From positions 62,001 through 126,000 of the forward strand of contig DAYM01000013.1 of NCBI GenBank assembly GCA_002506905.1: a stretch of DNA of 64,000 bases, written 5' to 3'. The notes under the pieces are model-generated. The model saw nothing but the letters and a program-made list of their open reading frames with translations, did no database searches and had not been told where the DNA came from. The translations under genes were made by a program, and so were the position numbers. Within the stretch, counting starts at the first letter, position 1; the number at the start of each line of letters is the position of its first letter. The stretch comes from Methanomassiliicoccaceae archaeon UBA328. Lineage in GTDB: Archaea; Thermoplasmatota; Thermoplasmata; Methanomassiliicoccales; Methanomethylophilaceae. Below, piece by piece: positions 32,868 through 42,691 of this stretch.

Positions 32868-34412
32868 ATGCACTGGGCCGACGTAATAGCAAAAGAAGTG
32901 GCCGATACGTGCGATCATCCTTTGATCGCCACCGGTATCAGTCCTACCGGTATCATCCATGTTGGAAGCCTCAGAGAGGCAATTACCGGAGAGTCTGTCC
33001 GCAGCGCTGTGGAGGGACTCGGCAAAGATGTAAGGCTCATCTACCTTATCGATTCTTTCGATCCCCTCAGGAAGCGCTACGATTTCCTTCCTCCGGAGTA
33101 CGAGCAGTATGTAGGTATGCCTATCTCAAGGATACCCTGCCCCTGCGGTAAACACAAGAATTATGCACACCACTTTGTCCAGCCTTTCCTGGACGCGGTG
33201 GACTCCCTCGGAGTCAAATGCGAGATCATCTGGACACACGAACTTTACGAAGAAGGTAAGTTCGCAGAGGCCATCGATATGACCTTCAAGAAGAGACAGC
33301 AGATCATCCAGATCCTCCATGAGGTCTCCGGCAAAGAGGCAAATCCCGATTACGCTCCTTACAACCCCGTGTGCGAGAAGTGCGGGCGTTTCACACATCC
33401 CATCTTCGATACATACGAATTCCCGTACGTGGAGTACCAGTGTACATGCGGACATCACGGCAAGGCTGATGTCAGAAAGGGAGACGGAAAGCTCACATGG
33501 AGATGCGAGTGGCCCGCAAAGTGGATGATCTTCGGAACATCCGCAGAACCTTTCGGAAAGGACCATGCGGCAGCCGGAGGTTCATACGACACAGGTAAGA
33601 GGGTAGCGGCAGAGATCTACGGTATCAAACCGCCTATGCCCATTCCCTACGAGTTCGTTCAGCTGAAAGGAGTAGGCCAGATGCACAAGTCCCTCGGATG
33701 TTCCGTCACGGGACTGGATGCCATCAACATGACCCCTCCCGAGGTCCTGAACTATCTGTTCCTCAGGGTCAATCCCAGCAAGGCCATTGATTACGATTCC
33801 GGACTCGGTATTCTCGATATGGCCGATGAGTACGACAGGATGGAGCGTCTGTATTTCGCAGGCGAGCACACCGAGGCAGAGGACAATTCCGTCCGTGCCT
33901 ACGAGATCGCCCAGCATAACCACGTTCCCAAGCAGCTTCCGCTGCAGATACCCTACAGACATCTGGTCAACGTTGCCCAGATGGCACCCGATTTCGACTG
34001 TGTCCTCCAGGTCCTCGACCGTACCGAAGACATGTCCAAGGCAACCGACGAGGACATGAAGAGGCTCGAGCGCAGGGTCAACTGCGTCAGATATTGGCTC
34101 AACGGTTTCGCACCGGACATGGTCAAATTCATGGTATATCCGACGATCCCTCCAGGACTGGAACTCACGATGAACGACAAGATCTTCTTCAAGGAGCTTG
34201 TCAACAGGATGAACGACTGCAACTGGGATTCCAAGACCATCAGCAACATCATCAGCGAGACCGGTAAGGCCTCTCCTCTCGGTGCCAAGGGTGCGTTCAA
34301 GATGATCTACTCCGTCCTCATCGGCAAGACCGCCGGACCGAGGCTCGGACCGTTCCTTGCAAGCATGGACAAGCTGTTCGTCATCAACAGGTTCGTTCAG
34401 GCCGCATCGTAA
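32868..34412 (+). CDS. lysS: Lysyl-tRNA synthetase, class I
   Basis: 514 residues. The HIGH-type motif appears as ISPTGIIHVGS near residue 25, with Zn-ribbon-like cysteines CEKCGR and CTCGHHG in the middle and a KMSKS-equivalent MHKSLG near residue 285, followed by the alpha-helical anticodon region. It charges tRNA-Lys. Class I LysRS is typical of archaea of this group. No class II LysRS or PylS is in the window. The leaderless start is set by the upstream TATA box. Confidence 0.95.
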   Translation: MHWADVIAKEVADTCDHPLIATGISPTGIIHVGSLREAITGESVRSAVEGLGKDVRLIYLIDSFDPLRKRYDFLPPEYEQYVGMPISRIPCPCGKHKNYAHHFVQPFLDAVDSLGVKCEIIWTHELYEEGKFAEAIDMTFKKRQQIIQILHEVSGKEANPDYAPYNPVCEKCGRFTHPIFDTYEFPYVEYQCTCGHHGKADVRKGDGKLTWRCEWPAKWMIFGTSAEPFGKDHAAAGGSYDTGKRVAAEIYGIKPPMPIPYEFVQLKGVGQMHKSLGCSVTGLDAINMTPPEVLNYLFLRVNPSKAIDYDSGLGILDMADEYDRMERLYFAGEHTEAEDNSVRAYEIAQHNHVPKQLPLQIPYRHLVNVAQMAPDFDCVLQVLDRTEDMSKATDEDMKRLERRVNCVRYWLNGFAPDMVKFMVYPTIPPGLELTMNDKIFFKELVNRMNDCNWDSKTISNIISETGKASPLGAKGAFKMIYSVLIGKTAGPRLGPFLASMDKLFVINRFVQAAS

Positions 34413-34485
34413 GATAAACTTCCAATCCTCCGGAGATACGTTTTTGTCTTCGGAGGATGATAAACACCTTCACGGAGAGGGTCGC

Positions 34486-34794
34486 GTGAAGAAATGCAGG
34501 ATAACCGTCATGAAGGTCGCACGTTACGACGACCTTATCGAGAAGTACGAGAATCCCATCGAGCACGCATGTTCGATGAAGGTCGGCCAGACGTTCATTG
34601 CTGATGGCTGGAACAGACCCGAAGGCATGTGCGAGAGCGCTTGGGAGAGCATGTCGGCATTCGTCATGACATTGGCTCACGGCGGCGAGAACATCTACGA
34701 CGGGTGGATGAAGGATCCGAGATCGGCGATGATCTCCTGCAATGACGGTTTCAGACCTGTCAGTTTTTTTATAGAGGTCATCGACGACGAATAA
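34486..34794 (+). CDS. TIGR04076-family protein
   Basis: 102 residues, GTG start at 34486 with GGAGAGG 5 bases upstream. It shows the family pattern KKCRITVMKV at the N terminus, CSMKVGQTFIADG, GMCESAW and ISCNDGFRPVSF. Function is unknown. Conserved cysteines suggest metal or corrinoid-related chemistry, but that is a guess. It lies between lysS and the convergent top6A. Confidence 0.75.
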   Translation: MKKCRITVMKVARYDDLIEKYENPIEHACSMKVGQTFIADGWNRPEGMCESAWESMSAFVMTLAHGGENIYDGWMKDPRSAMISCNDGFRPVSFFIEVIDDE

Positions 34795-34858
34795 GGCCGT
34801 CAATCTGATCGGAAAAGAAAAGGAACGGGCCTTCCCGGCCGGGAAGACCCAGGGGGTA

Positions 34859-35965
34859 TCACAGGATACCCATGTTAGTAAGTTTCTCGGGAAGGTACGT
34901 ATTCGTAACGTAATCGAGACCGTACTTCGCCAAGGCCTGCTGTTCGGATTTCTTTCCCATACTGAGCATGGCCTGTATCTCGTTCACCCAGAACTCGTCT
35001 GCGAACCTGGGATCGGAAAGCTCTGCGTTCAAAGCACCGATATCCTTGTCGCTGAGCTTGTCGGTAGGCAGGTCGTAGTTGAGGATATCCGACGGCGTGA
35101 TGCCGATGAACTGCGCAGTGGGTGTTGCAAGGTACTCCGAGATGTGTGCGGTCTTGATCGCACCGTACGCCACGGAACCGTAGATCCTGAATGACCAAGG
35201 GTCACCGTCGGTGAACACGGTAATGGGGAGTCCCATCTCTTCATTGAGCTTCTTGATGATACGTCTGGTACTTCTTGCGGGCTGACCGCTCAGGTGGACG
35301 AGGACGCAATTGAACTTCTCGGGGAATCCGTTCTCGATGAGCCTGGCATACATACCACCTGTCTCTATTGCCATGACGAATTTCGTATCCTGAACGCTTT
35401 TGATGCCGAAATTGCCGTCATCGACGTTGTACGGAACTGCGAATCCCGTCTCTGCGACATCATCCATGCAATTGATCTTCTTCAGGCCTTTCTTTGTCAT
35501 GGTCTGGAAATCCACATTTCCGTAGATGTGGGCACCGCTTTCCTCGGGACGGAGTTTGAAATCCTCTCTCATGCAGCCGGAGATGACCTCCAGGTCCTCT
35601 GCGAGCAGGTTGCCTTCGTCCTGTGTGTGGAACTTTGCGTTATGCCATCCTTCCGAGATGTAGTACATCTCCCTTAAGGTGGATGAGTGTCCGTCGCGGA
35701 TCATCTCGTTGATGAAATCCGCTGTGTATGCGGTCCTGAGCATGGTCTGCGCCCCCTGTACCGTCTTTGCGGTACGGCAGGTCTTCAGGTCTCCGTATTT
35801 CCATACGTTGTGCGTATTGTCGAATACGATGTTCTTCTTGGACCTCAGGGCAAGCTTCATCTCGGGGATGTCTCCCCTGTCCAACTGGTCGTAGATGCCC
35901 GCGACCACGTCAGTGAGCCTGTCCATTGCAACTTTCTGTCTTTCATTCGTCTCCAAGGTCCTCAT
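34859..35965 (-). CDS. top6A: DNA topoisomerase VI subunit A (Spo11-like)
   Basis: 368 residues. The catalytic tyrosine region is TLREMYYISEGW and the Toprim Mg2+ motif TDGDPWSFRIYGSV follows. Together with subunit B it forms the A2B2 type IIB topoisomerase that relaxes supercoils and separates chromosomes. The start overlaps the 3' end of top6B by 23 bases, so translation is coupled. Confidence 0.96.
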   Translation of the reverse strand: MRTLETNERQKVAMDRLTDVVAGIYDQLDRGDIPEMKLALRSKKNIVFDNTHNVWKYGDLKTCRTAKTVQGAQTMLRTAYTADFINEMIRDGHSSTLREMYYISEGWHNAKFHTQDEGNLLAEDLEVISGCMREDFKLRPEESGAHIYGNVDFQTMTKKGLKKINCMDDVAETGFAVPYNVDDGNFGIKSVQDTKFVMAIETGGMYARLIENGFPEKFNCVLVHLSGQPARSTRRIIKKLNEEMGLPITVFTDGDPWSFRIYGSVAYGAIKTAHISEYLATPTAQFIGITPSDILNYDLPTDKLSDKDIGALNAELSDPRFADEFWVNEIQAMLSMGKKSEQQALAKYGLDYVTNTYLPEKLTNMGIL

Positions 35966-37976
35966 CCTCCGTGATCACTTCTTCAGGGTCCGTATCGTCC
36001 TCGACGTAATCGTCTTCGGACTCCACTATCTCCAATCCTTTTATTCCCCAGTCTCCCGGGAGTGCTTCGGCGCCCATTACCATGACCGGGTTGATACCGG
36101 AGATGTAGATGTCATCGGCGTCGAACGTATCCGCCAGTTCGCCGTTGAGTTCGAACGACAGTTCGATGCTCTTCGACGGCTGCAGGTCCTTCACCTCCCA
36201 TGTCGCCTTGCCGTCATCGTTCATTTCGATGAACAGCGGATTTGTGAATAATGTGAGGTTGACGCATTCCTTCGGCAGTTTGGTGTGGAGCCTCATGCTT
36301 CTCGGGTGCGTCGTGTAGTTGTAGATCGTGTATTTGATGACCTTGCTGTTCTTTTTCGGTTTCTCAACAGAGGGTTCGATCCACACGACATTCATGATCT
36401 TCGAGATGGTCCTGCTGAGGTCGGGTACCGGCCTTCCGAGCATGTCCGCGGATTTCTTTGCCATGTCAGGCAGGAGGTCCTGTACGATCTCGAATTTGGC
36501 GTGCGTCTTCTTCTTTTTCTCCATCTTGTTCAGATGGCTCTTGAGATTCCTGGCACAGAGCCTCAGAGCGAGGTTGATCTCCGACTGGATCTCATCGAAG
36601 GTGGCTACCGCCTCCTTTCCTTCGGATGTGAACGGTACTTTTGTGGAAGCGATATGGACAAGGATGATCGCGGGTCCGAAAGGCACTCCCTTTCCTCCCC
36701 TCTGTTCAAGTCCGTATCTTCTCCAATCGACGTCCGCCACCGCTTTGGTTATGGCACAGGCGCCGGGCTGATAGAGCAGCGGCACACGGTTTGCGAACCT
36801 GAGGATCTGAACGGGGCTGTCCGAGGGTATTTCCCCTCCGTAGACTATTCCCGCTTCTACGATGAACGGGTTTCCGTTGGCCGCTTTGGGTGCGCGTGTG
36901 ACCGGTGTGGCATAATAATCGGGACGGAGTCCGTCGAGGATGTGCATAAGGCCCTTCTTGATCAGTGTCTCGCCGATAGGCGAGAGACAGTCTGTGGGAG
37001 GGGCCATGATCTTGACCTTCTCTATGGCTTTGAGGATGTTCTTGAAATCCTCGCGGGTGAGTTTGTCGGGTTTCGTTTCCGGTTTGACCTCTGCCTTGGC
37101 GAGGATCTCGTCTGCGATCCTGTCTGTGATCCTGGAGAAATCGTTCTTCAGGAACGCCTTGACCGTTTTCTGCTGGGTGTTGGCGGCGTATTTCATCAGG
37201 TCGCCGATCTCCATCCCTTCCGGATGGGGTTTGATCTCCTTCGATTTCGGAGGGAATTCGTCGGTCGCCCTTTCGAATACGTATACCTTGCCGTCGGGGT
37301 CGTGGAATTCTATACGTGCATGGGGGTTGACGATCGCCGTCTCTTTGAGATATTCGAAGATGGACTGCTTACCGGTGACATACCTTCCTTTGGTGGTATA
37401 TTCGACGCTGGTCCCGTGTTCCTTTCCTTCCCATGTGAATGCCTTATCGTTGGTCACTATGGGGCGGTTGGTCTTCGTGTCCACGGCTATGTCCATCTGC
37501 CATGCGACCTCGTCCTCGCCTTCTATCTTGGACCTTATATGCGCAGGTTTTCCGGTGTTGATGTTCCCGAACATGATGGTCGCGGAGATACCGATACCCT
37601 GCTGTCCTCTGGATTGCCTCAGTGCGTGGAACCTCGAACCGTACAGGAGACGTCCGAATACGTTCGGGATCATCTTGTGGATGATACCGGGACCGTTGTC
37701 TTCCTCGTATACGACATAATCGTCGTCATCGTCGCCGTGACTCACCTTGACGATGACGTCCGGGAGGAAACCCGCTTCCTCGCAGGCGTCCAGTGAGTTA
37801 TCGACCGCTTCCTTGATACCCATGATAAGGGATTTCTGGCGGGAGTCGAATCCGAGGATCTGTTTGTTTTTCTCGAAGAATTCTGTGACCGAGATCTCAT
37901 GCTGTTTCGAAGCAAGCTGTTGGGCCGTCGGATTCTTCACATTGGCGGCCTTTGAAGTACTGTTATTAGAGGGCAT
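35943..37976 (-). CDS. top6B: DNA topoisomerase VI subunit B
   Basis: 677 residues. The Bergerat ATP fold has EAVDNSLDACEEAG, EDNGPGI and QSRGQQGIGISA. It is followed by the H2TH and transducer domains, including the Lys of the switch loop, and an acidic C-terminal tail (EDDYVEDDTDPEEV). It binds and hydrolyses ATP to drive DNA passage. Upstream lies about 150 bases with a terminator of the next gene. Confidence 0.96.
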   Translation of the reverse strand: MPSNNSTSKAANVKNPTAQQLASKQHEISVTEFFEKNKQILGFDSRQKSLIMGIKEAVDNSLDACEEAGFLPDVIVKVSHGDDDDDYVVYEEDNGPGIIHKMIPNVFGRLLYGSRFHALRQSRGQQGIGISATIMFGNINTGKPAHIRSKIEGEDEVAWQMDIAVDTKTNRPIVTNDKAFTWEGKEHGTSVEYTTKGRYVTGKQSIFEYLKETAIVNPHARIEFHDPDGKVYVFERATDEFPPKSKEIKPHPEGMEIGDLMKYAANTQQKTVKAFLKNDFSRITDRIADEILAKAEVKPETKPDKLTREDFKNILKAIEKVKIMAPPTDCLSPIGETLIKKGLMHILDGLRPDYYATPVTRAPKAANGNPFIVEAGIVYGGEIPSDSPVQILRFANRVPLLYQPGACAITKAVADVDWRRYGLEQRGGKGVPFGPAIILVHIASTKVPFTSEGKEAVATFDEIQSEINLALRLCARNLKSHLNKMEKKKKTHAKFEIVQDLLPDMAKKSADMLGRPVPDLSRTISKIMNVVWIEPSVEKPKKNSKVIKYTIYNYTTHPRSMRLHTKLPKECVNLTLFTNPLFIEMNDDGKATWEVKDLQPSKSIELSFELNGELADTFDADDIYISGINPVMVMGAEALPGDWGIKGLEIVESEDDYVEDDTDPEEVITEDEDLGDE

Positions 37977-38126
37977 CCGAAATGCGTATCGGGATTTCCG
38001 TATTTTATGATTTGTGGCACTGTTTTATCATTCTGGATACGTTCGTTGACAGAAGGGTCAGGTATCCGGCGAACCCCATTCGTTTCAGGGAGGACGGAGA
38101 GTAATATCAGATCAATAAAAGGTGTT

Positions 38127-38144
38127 CCGGGCCTTCCGGCCCGG
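38127..38144 (-). terminator. Hairpin between zinc-ribbon membrane protein gene and top6B
   Basis: A perfect 7-bp stem CCGGGCC/GGCCCGG with loop TTCC, 8 bases downstream of the zinc-ribbon membrane protein gene. On the minus strand it is followed by an A/T-rich stretch (CTTTTATTGATC). Confidence 0.6.
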
Positions 38145-38151
38145 TAAATGA

Positions 38152-39276
38152 TCATTCTTTGCCGTCGAACTTCTTTCCGCATTTGGGACAGAACTTCGCT
38201 GCCGCGGGGATCTCCTCGTGGCAGTCGGGGCACAGCATCGTCTCGGTCGTGACATCTATGCTGCCGTCCGCATGGACGACCTCGGTCTCGACGTCGTCAT
38301 CGAATGTTGCACCGCACTTGGGGCAGGTCTTTGCATCCGCAGGCACTTCTGCGCCGCATTCGGAGCAGGTGAAGAAATCCGCCTTGTGGGGTTTCATCTC
38401 GTCGGGACGGTCGATGTATGCGCCGCACTTCCTGCAGTTGACTTCTCCGGGAAGCACGACCGCGCCGCACTTCTCGCATCTTCCGTATCCCTGGGGATAC
38501 AGACGGCCTTCTGCCTCCATCTTTGCACGTGTCTTCTCGAGTCTGGCTCTCATGAACGCAGACAGGAACAGGACCATGTAGAAGATGATCATTGTGTAGA
38601 TGACGGCCATGAACACACCTGTAAGGTAAAGCATGGTGTAATCGCCGGAGTATGCATCGACAAGGAGCCACGAGTTGGTGTAGTCGCCGCTGTCTATGCT
38701 TCTGGTCTCCTCATCGAACGAGTTGTACATTGCGATGGATGCGAGATACAGCTGCGAGCTGTTGGCGTCGAATGTCACGGTCATCGAGTACGATCCGGAC
38801 GTTTCGGTGACGGTCGCTACGAAATCGCCGTTCAGCGAACCGTTGAACTGCGTGAATCCGATGCCGACGACGTTCCAGGTGCGCACGATAACATCTCCGG
38901 TGGGTTCACCGGCGAGATCGGCGGTAACTGTGACCTGTCCGTCTTCGTATGTGTAAACGATATCTGTGAAGTAATCGTCGTTCTCCGGAGGTTCGTCATT
39001 CGCAGAGACGACACCGGGCGCCATGAATGCGGCTCCGATCACAATTGCCACTACGATGAACACCAATCCATACACGGACAGGAGTTTAACGCTCTCGACC
39101 TTGACCAAGTGGGGGATCATGTAGAGTCCGACACCAATGAGGAACAGGCCGAAGCAATTGTAGGTCCACCCGAATATGGTAAGGACCATTGCCACTATGA
39201 ATGTAAGGACAAGTGCCAGTATCTGTTTGAGATTCAGACCTAGCTTGTCTATTTTTTCATCCATCGAGATGCTCAT
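38152..39276 (-). CDS. Membrane protein with three C-terminal zinc ribbons
   Basis: About 374 residues. Three membrane helices lie near the N terminus, then an extracytoplasmic beta-rich domain of about 130 residues, one more helix, and a cytoplasmic tail with three double-CxxC zinc ribbons (CEKCG...CRKCG, CSECG...CPKCG, CPDCH...CPKCG). No named function. TTATAAAG 29 bases before the ATG at 39276 favours that leaderless start; ATGs 16 codons upstream and 4 codons downstream are alternatives. Confidence 0.72.
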   Translation of the reverse strand: MSISMDEKIDKLGLNLKQILALVLTFIVAMVLTIFGWTYNCFGLFLIGVGLYMIPHLVKVESVKLLSVYGLVFIVVAIVIGAAFMAPGVVSANDEPPENDDYFTDIVYTYEDGQVTVTADLAGEPTGDVIVRTWNVVGIGFTQFNGSLNGDFVATVTETSGSYSMTVTFDANSSQLYLASIAMYNSFDEETRSIDSGDYTNSWLLVDAYSGDYTMLYLTGVFMAVIYTMIIFYMVLFLSAFMRARLEKTRAKMEAEGRLYPQGYGRCEKCGAVVLPGEVNCRKCGAYIDRPDEMKPHKADFFTCSECGAEVPADAKTCPKCGATFDDDVETEVVHADGSIDVTTETMLCPDCHEEIPAAAKFCPKCGKKFDGKE

Positions 39277-39487
39277 GAACACCGCTATCTCTTTCCCCTT
39301 TATAAGCATGGGTGTTGGGACCATCGAATGATCATTATCGATCCGAACCTGTTCCGAGACGACGATACGGTGTGCGATGAAAGGAGCGTACCCTTTATAT
39401 TGGGTCTCTTATTAGTCCATATTAATAGTGTATGCGAACAACACTCAAATACAAGCCCGACATCAACGTTGAATAAGGAGGCAGGCT

Positions 39488-40588
39488 ATGGCAACTATCC
39501 AGGAACAGATCCAAGAGCTCGAAGAGCAGATCTCTCACACGAAGTATAATAAGGCCACCGAGGCGCACATCGGTAAATTGAAGGCCAAGATAGCCCGCCT
39601 CAACGACGAAGAAGAAAAGAGAAGGTCGAAAGGCGGCAACACAAAAGGTTTCTATGTCAAGAAGGCAGGAAATGCAACGGTGGCGCTGGTCGGATTCCCT
39701 TCGGTCGGTAAATCAACACTTCTCAATCAGCTCACAGGTGCGAAATCGGAGGTGGGCGCATATCATTTCACAACTCTGGACGTCGTTCCCGGTGTCCTGG
39801 AATACAACCACGCCAAGATCCAGATCCTGGATATGCCCGGACTTATCAAGGATGCATCCAGGGGAAAAGGAAGAGGAAGGGAGGTCATCGCGGCCGCCAG
39901 GTCCGCAGATGTGATCCTCCTCGTCGTGGATATCTTCAATCCGAATCTCTCGGTCCTGTTGAAGGAACTTTACAACGCGGGTATCCGTCTCAATCAGACG
40001 AAGCCCGATGTGGTCATCTCCACGGGAATGCAGGGCGGTATCAACGTCATGCCCACCCTCAAGCTCACGAAGATCGATGTGGATACGATAGCCGATATGA
40101 CCGCGGCATACGGTCATATCAACGCTACAGTGGTCGTCCGTGAGGATATCGATGTCGAGCAGATGCTAGATGTCCTTGCAGGAAACCGTGTCTATATCAA
40201 GTGCGTCATGGCCATCAACAAGGTCGATCTGGCGAAGCCGGGTCAGCTGGAAGCCGTCCTGGAAATGCACAAACAGTACATCCAGGTGCCCGTATCCGCA
40301 GCGACCGGTTACGGTATCGAGGATCTGAAACAGACCCTTTACGATACTATCGAGATGATCAGGATCTACCTGAAACCCCAGGGCCAGGAAGCCGATATGG
40401 ATGTTCCTCTCATTGTCAAGAAAGGGAATACCGTCGGCGAGGTCTGCGAACTCATCCACAGGGATTTCCGTAAGAACTTCCGTTACGCCATGGTATGGGG
40501 TAAGAGTGCGAAGTTCCCGGGACAGACCGTCGGAATGGACCACGTTGTCCAGGATGAGGATATCCTGTCGATCATCGTCAGAAGATGA
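39488..40588 (+). CDS. DRG/Obg-family GTPase
   Basis: 366 residues. It has an N-terminal coiled coil (about 1-50), a G domain with GFPSVGKSTLLNQLTG, DMPGLIKDASRGKGRG and NKVD, an inserted S5D2L-like segment, and a C-terminal TGS domain. It matches archaeal DRG, a ribosome-associated translation factor. RBS AAGGAGGC lies 3-10 bases upstream. Confidence 0.92.
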   Translation: MATIQEQIQELEEQISHTKYNKATEAHIGKLKAKIARLNDEEEKRRSKGGNTKGFYVKKAGNATVALVGFPSVGKSTLLNQLTGAKSEVGAYHFTTLDVVPGVLEYNHAKIQILDMPGLIKDASRGKGRGREVIAAARSADVILLVVDIFNPNLSVLLKELYNAGIRLNQTKPDVVISTGMQGGINVMPTLKLTKIDVDTIADMTAAYGHINATVVVREDIDVEQMLDVLAGNRVYIKCVMAINKVDLAKPGQLEAVLEMHKQYIQVPVSAATGYGIEDLKQTLYDTIEMIRIYLKPQGQEADMDVPLIVKKGNTVGEVCELIHRDFRKNFRYAMVWGKSAKFPGQTVGMDHVVQDEDILSIIVRR

Positions 40589-40593
40589 CCGTT

Positions 40594-42072
40594 TCAGATC
40601 TCCGTCATCCTGTAGTCGTATTCTCCGTCTGCTAGACGGGACAGCATCGTGGCCGATATCTTCTCGAGTTCTTCCTTCTCGAAGAATCCGCTTTTGACCG
40701 TCCTTGCACCGGCAGACGACAGCATGGAGATGTTCGCTCTTGCGAGCCCGAATCTTCTGGGCATCGGTGTGGCGTAAAGGCTGCTGATCTGAACACGGTC
40801 GTATTGGACTGTGGTCGTCGATCTGTCGACGATACCGTTGACGATGGTGAACATGTCCCCGCCCATTCCGAACTCGTATCTATTCATCGCCGTGAAGGCC
40901 CCCCAATAGAGGAAGACGATACCGAGAACGGTGATGACAGCCGTAAGATAACCGAAGATCTCGATCTGAGATGCGGTGATGCTTCCCTCGATGGGTTCCA
41001 TGAACAGGAAGAGCCAGGCGGTCAGAGATCCCAATAATGCAAGCCATGCGACAGCAACGTATGTGGTCCTCATGTACGTGGGGAGTTTTGCTTTTGCGGG
41101 CTGTTTGTGAACAGGGATGTCGCGGATGAATTCCGGGAGGAGTTCCTGCATGGCGTATTCCAGTTGGTCCTCGTTGATAAGCAGGCTGATCAGAGGTGTC
41201 ACGTCATCGCCCATGGCGTTGATACCGACGACCTCGGTCTCGATGCAGCATTTGTGCATGAGTCTTGCGAACAGCGGTCTTCTCACGCGTACGGCGTTGA
41301 TCCTGGTTATCTCGAAGGACGTCCTGTATGTTTGGATAAGGCCGTGCTCTATGCGCATGGTATTGTCCACACGGTAAACCCTGAAATTGCAGTATCTGAG
41401 GATCAGGGAGATTATGGGCATGATACCGCTGAAGATCAGCATCATCAATGCGAAGATGAAGCTCCCGGTGTTGAAGAACAACAGCGATATCACGGAGTAG
41501 GCTCCCCAGAATACCGAGCTCAGGAAGCTGAAACTCGATTTTCCTATCATTCCGTAGAGAACGGAATCCCATCCGTTGAATTTGAGGACGGATTCGTATT
41601 CCTTCTCCTTTTTCGGATCGTACGTCTGTTCGAACAGTCTGGACATGAGTTCTCCTCTGAGCTTCTCGGCAAGGTCCGCCTTGAATACGAAGCTTGCCTC
41701 GGGCCTTGCGGCATTGGTCGCGGAGTTGATGTTGATCTGCAGGGTGGTCGTTCCGAGGATACGGTTGAACACCGTACGGACGACATTCGCGGATGCGATC
41801 TTGGAATAGGGGATCGTCTTCCTTCTCTTGTAGATGACATTGCTGTCGACGACGATCTGATCGGGTTCGAATGTGATCGTTGTCTTCTTCCAGGCGTAGA
41901 CGATGAACAGTTCCAGAATGATGAACACTGCTATGGCGCCGTAGATGAGCATCATATCTACATGTGTACCCGGTTTCATCAGGGAAAGGGACATCATTGC
42001 GAAAATGAACACGACAAGGATCGTGTTCTGTATCATCACTGTCGGGTGATTCTTGTAAGTACGGTCAGTCAT
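40594..42072 (-). CDS. PH-domain (DUF304/YdbT-type) membrane protein
   Basis: 492 residues with three repeated bacterial PH (bPH2) segments, each preceded by a pair of membrane helices. It resembles YdbT/YdbS-type proteins that occur as adjacent pairs. Function is unknown; members have been linked to membrane stress and lantibiotic resistance in bacteria. Its ATG overlaps the stop of the partner gene upstream (42065-42553). Confidence 0.78.
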   Translation of the reverse strand: MTDRTYKNHPTVMIQNTILVVFIFAMMSLSLMKPGTHVDMMLIYGAIAVFIILELFIVYAWKKTTITFEPDQIVVDSNVIYKRRKTIPYSKIASANVVRTVFNRILGTTTLQININSATNAARPEASFVFKADLAEKLRGELMSRLFEQTYDPKKEKEYESVLKFNGWDSVLYGMIGKSSFSFLSSVFWGAYSVISLLFFNTGSFIFALMMLIFSGIMPIISLILRYCNFRVYRVDNTMRIEHGLIQTYRTSFEITRINAVRVRRPLFARLMHKCCIETEVVGINAMGDDVTPLISLLINEDQLEYAMQELLPEFIRDIPVHKQPAKAKLPTYMRTTYVAVAWLALLGSLTAWLFLFMEPIEGSITASQIEIFGYLTAVITVLGIVFLYWGAFTAMNRYEFGMGGDMFTIVNGIVDRSTTTVQYDRVQISSLYATPMPRRFGLARANISMLSSAGARTVKSGFFEKEELEKISATMLSRLADGEYDYRMTEI

Positions 42073-42553
42073 TTTTCTTCCTGTCCTTCAGGATCTTCTC
42101 GACGACCTTGTTGAGTTCTTCGGCAACGGTGTCGGCGACATCTTTCTCGAGATATTCGATGGTGGCGATACCGCCCGCGGTAGTGATGTTGACATCTGCC
42201 AGTCCGAGCATGTTGTTGATCGGTCCGCTGACGACCTCGACCTGGTGTATCCTCTCTATTGGGACCACCGTGTGCCTTACTATGATGATACCTCTTCTGA
42301 CATCCACCTTATCGGATGTGATGATGTATCTGTAACGCCTGTAGAAGATGATCGGTGCTATGACAGCATAGACGAGACACGCGGCGAATATTGCGACGCA
42401 TATTATCCAGGTCCAGGACGGAAGGTCCTTTCCGAAGAGTGCCAGTGTGGCGAATTCACCTATAGCCAATATTGCAAGCATGACGGCGTATCCGATGTAC
42501 ATTGCGATCCTGCATTTCGGATTGAGCCTTTTGTATTCCGTGTTCTCGGTCAT
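42065..42553 (-). CDS. PH-domain (DUF304/YdbS-type) membrane protein
   Basis: 162 residues: two membrane helices at about 15-65, then one bPH2 domain (DKVDVRRGIIIVRHTVVPIE, IHQVEVVSGPINNMLGLADV). It precedes and overlaps the larger PH gene by 8 bases, the arrangement known for ydbS-ydbT. It is divergent from hisS. Confidence 0.78.
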   Translation of the reverse strand: MTENTEYKRLNPKCRIAMYIGYAVMLAILAIGEFATLALFGKDLPSWTWIICVAIFAACLVYAVIAPIIFYRRYRYIITSDKVDVRRGIIIVRHTVVPIERIHQVEVVSGPINNMLGLADVNITTAGGIATIEYLEKDVADTVAEELNKVVEKILKDRKKND

Positions 42554-42691
42554 TTTAATACCTGTTACACTTGTAACGTGTTATCACAACACATGAATCT
42601 AGATATATAAATTATATCTCTATCGAAGTCGGATTTGTTGATAGACAAGATATCCATTACATTTATTACATTCATGCGCAATCGGGAACTC

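Noticed and set aside
36285..37796. A 503-codon open frame antisense to top6B
   Set aside because: It mirrors a highly conserved gene; long antisense frames arise from codon bias here and the translation has no family features.
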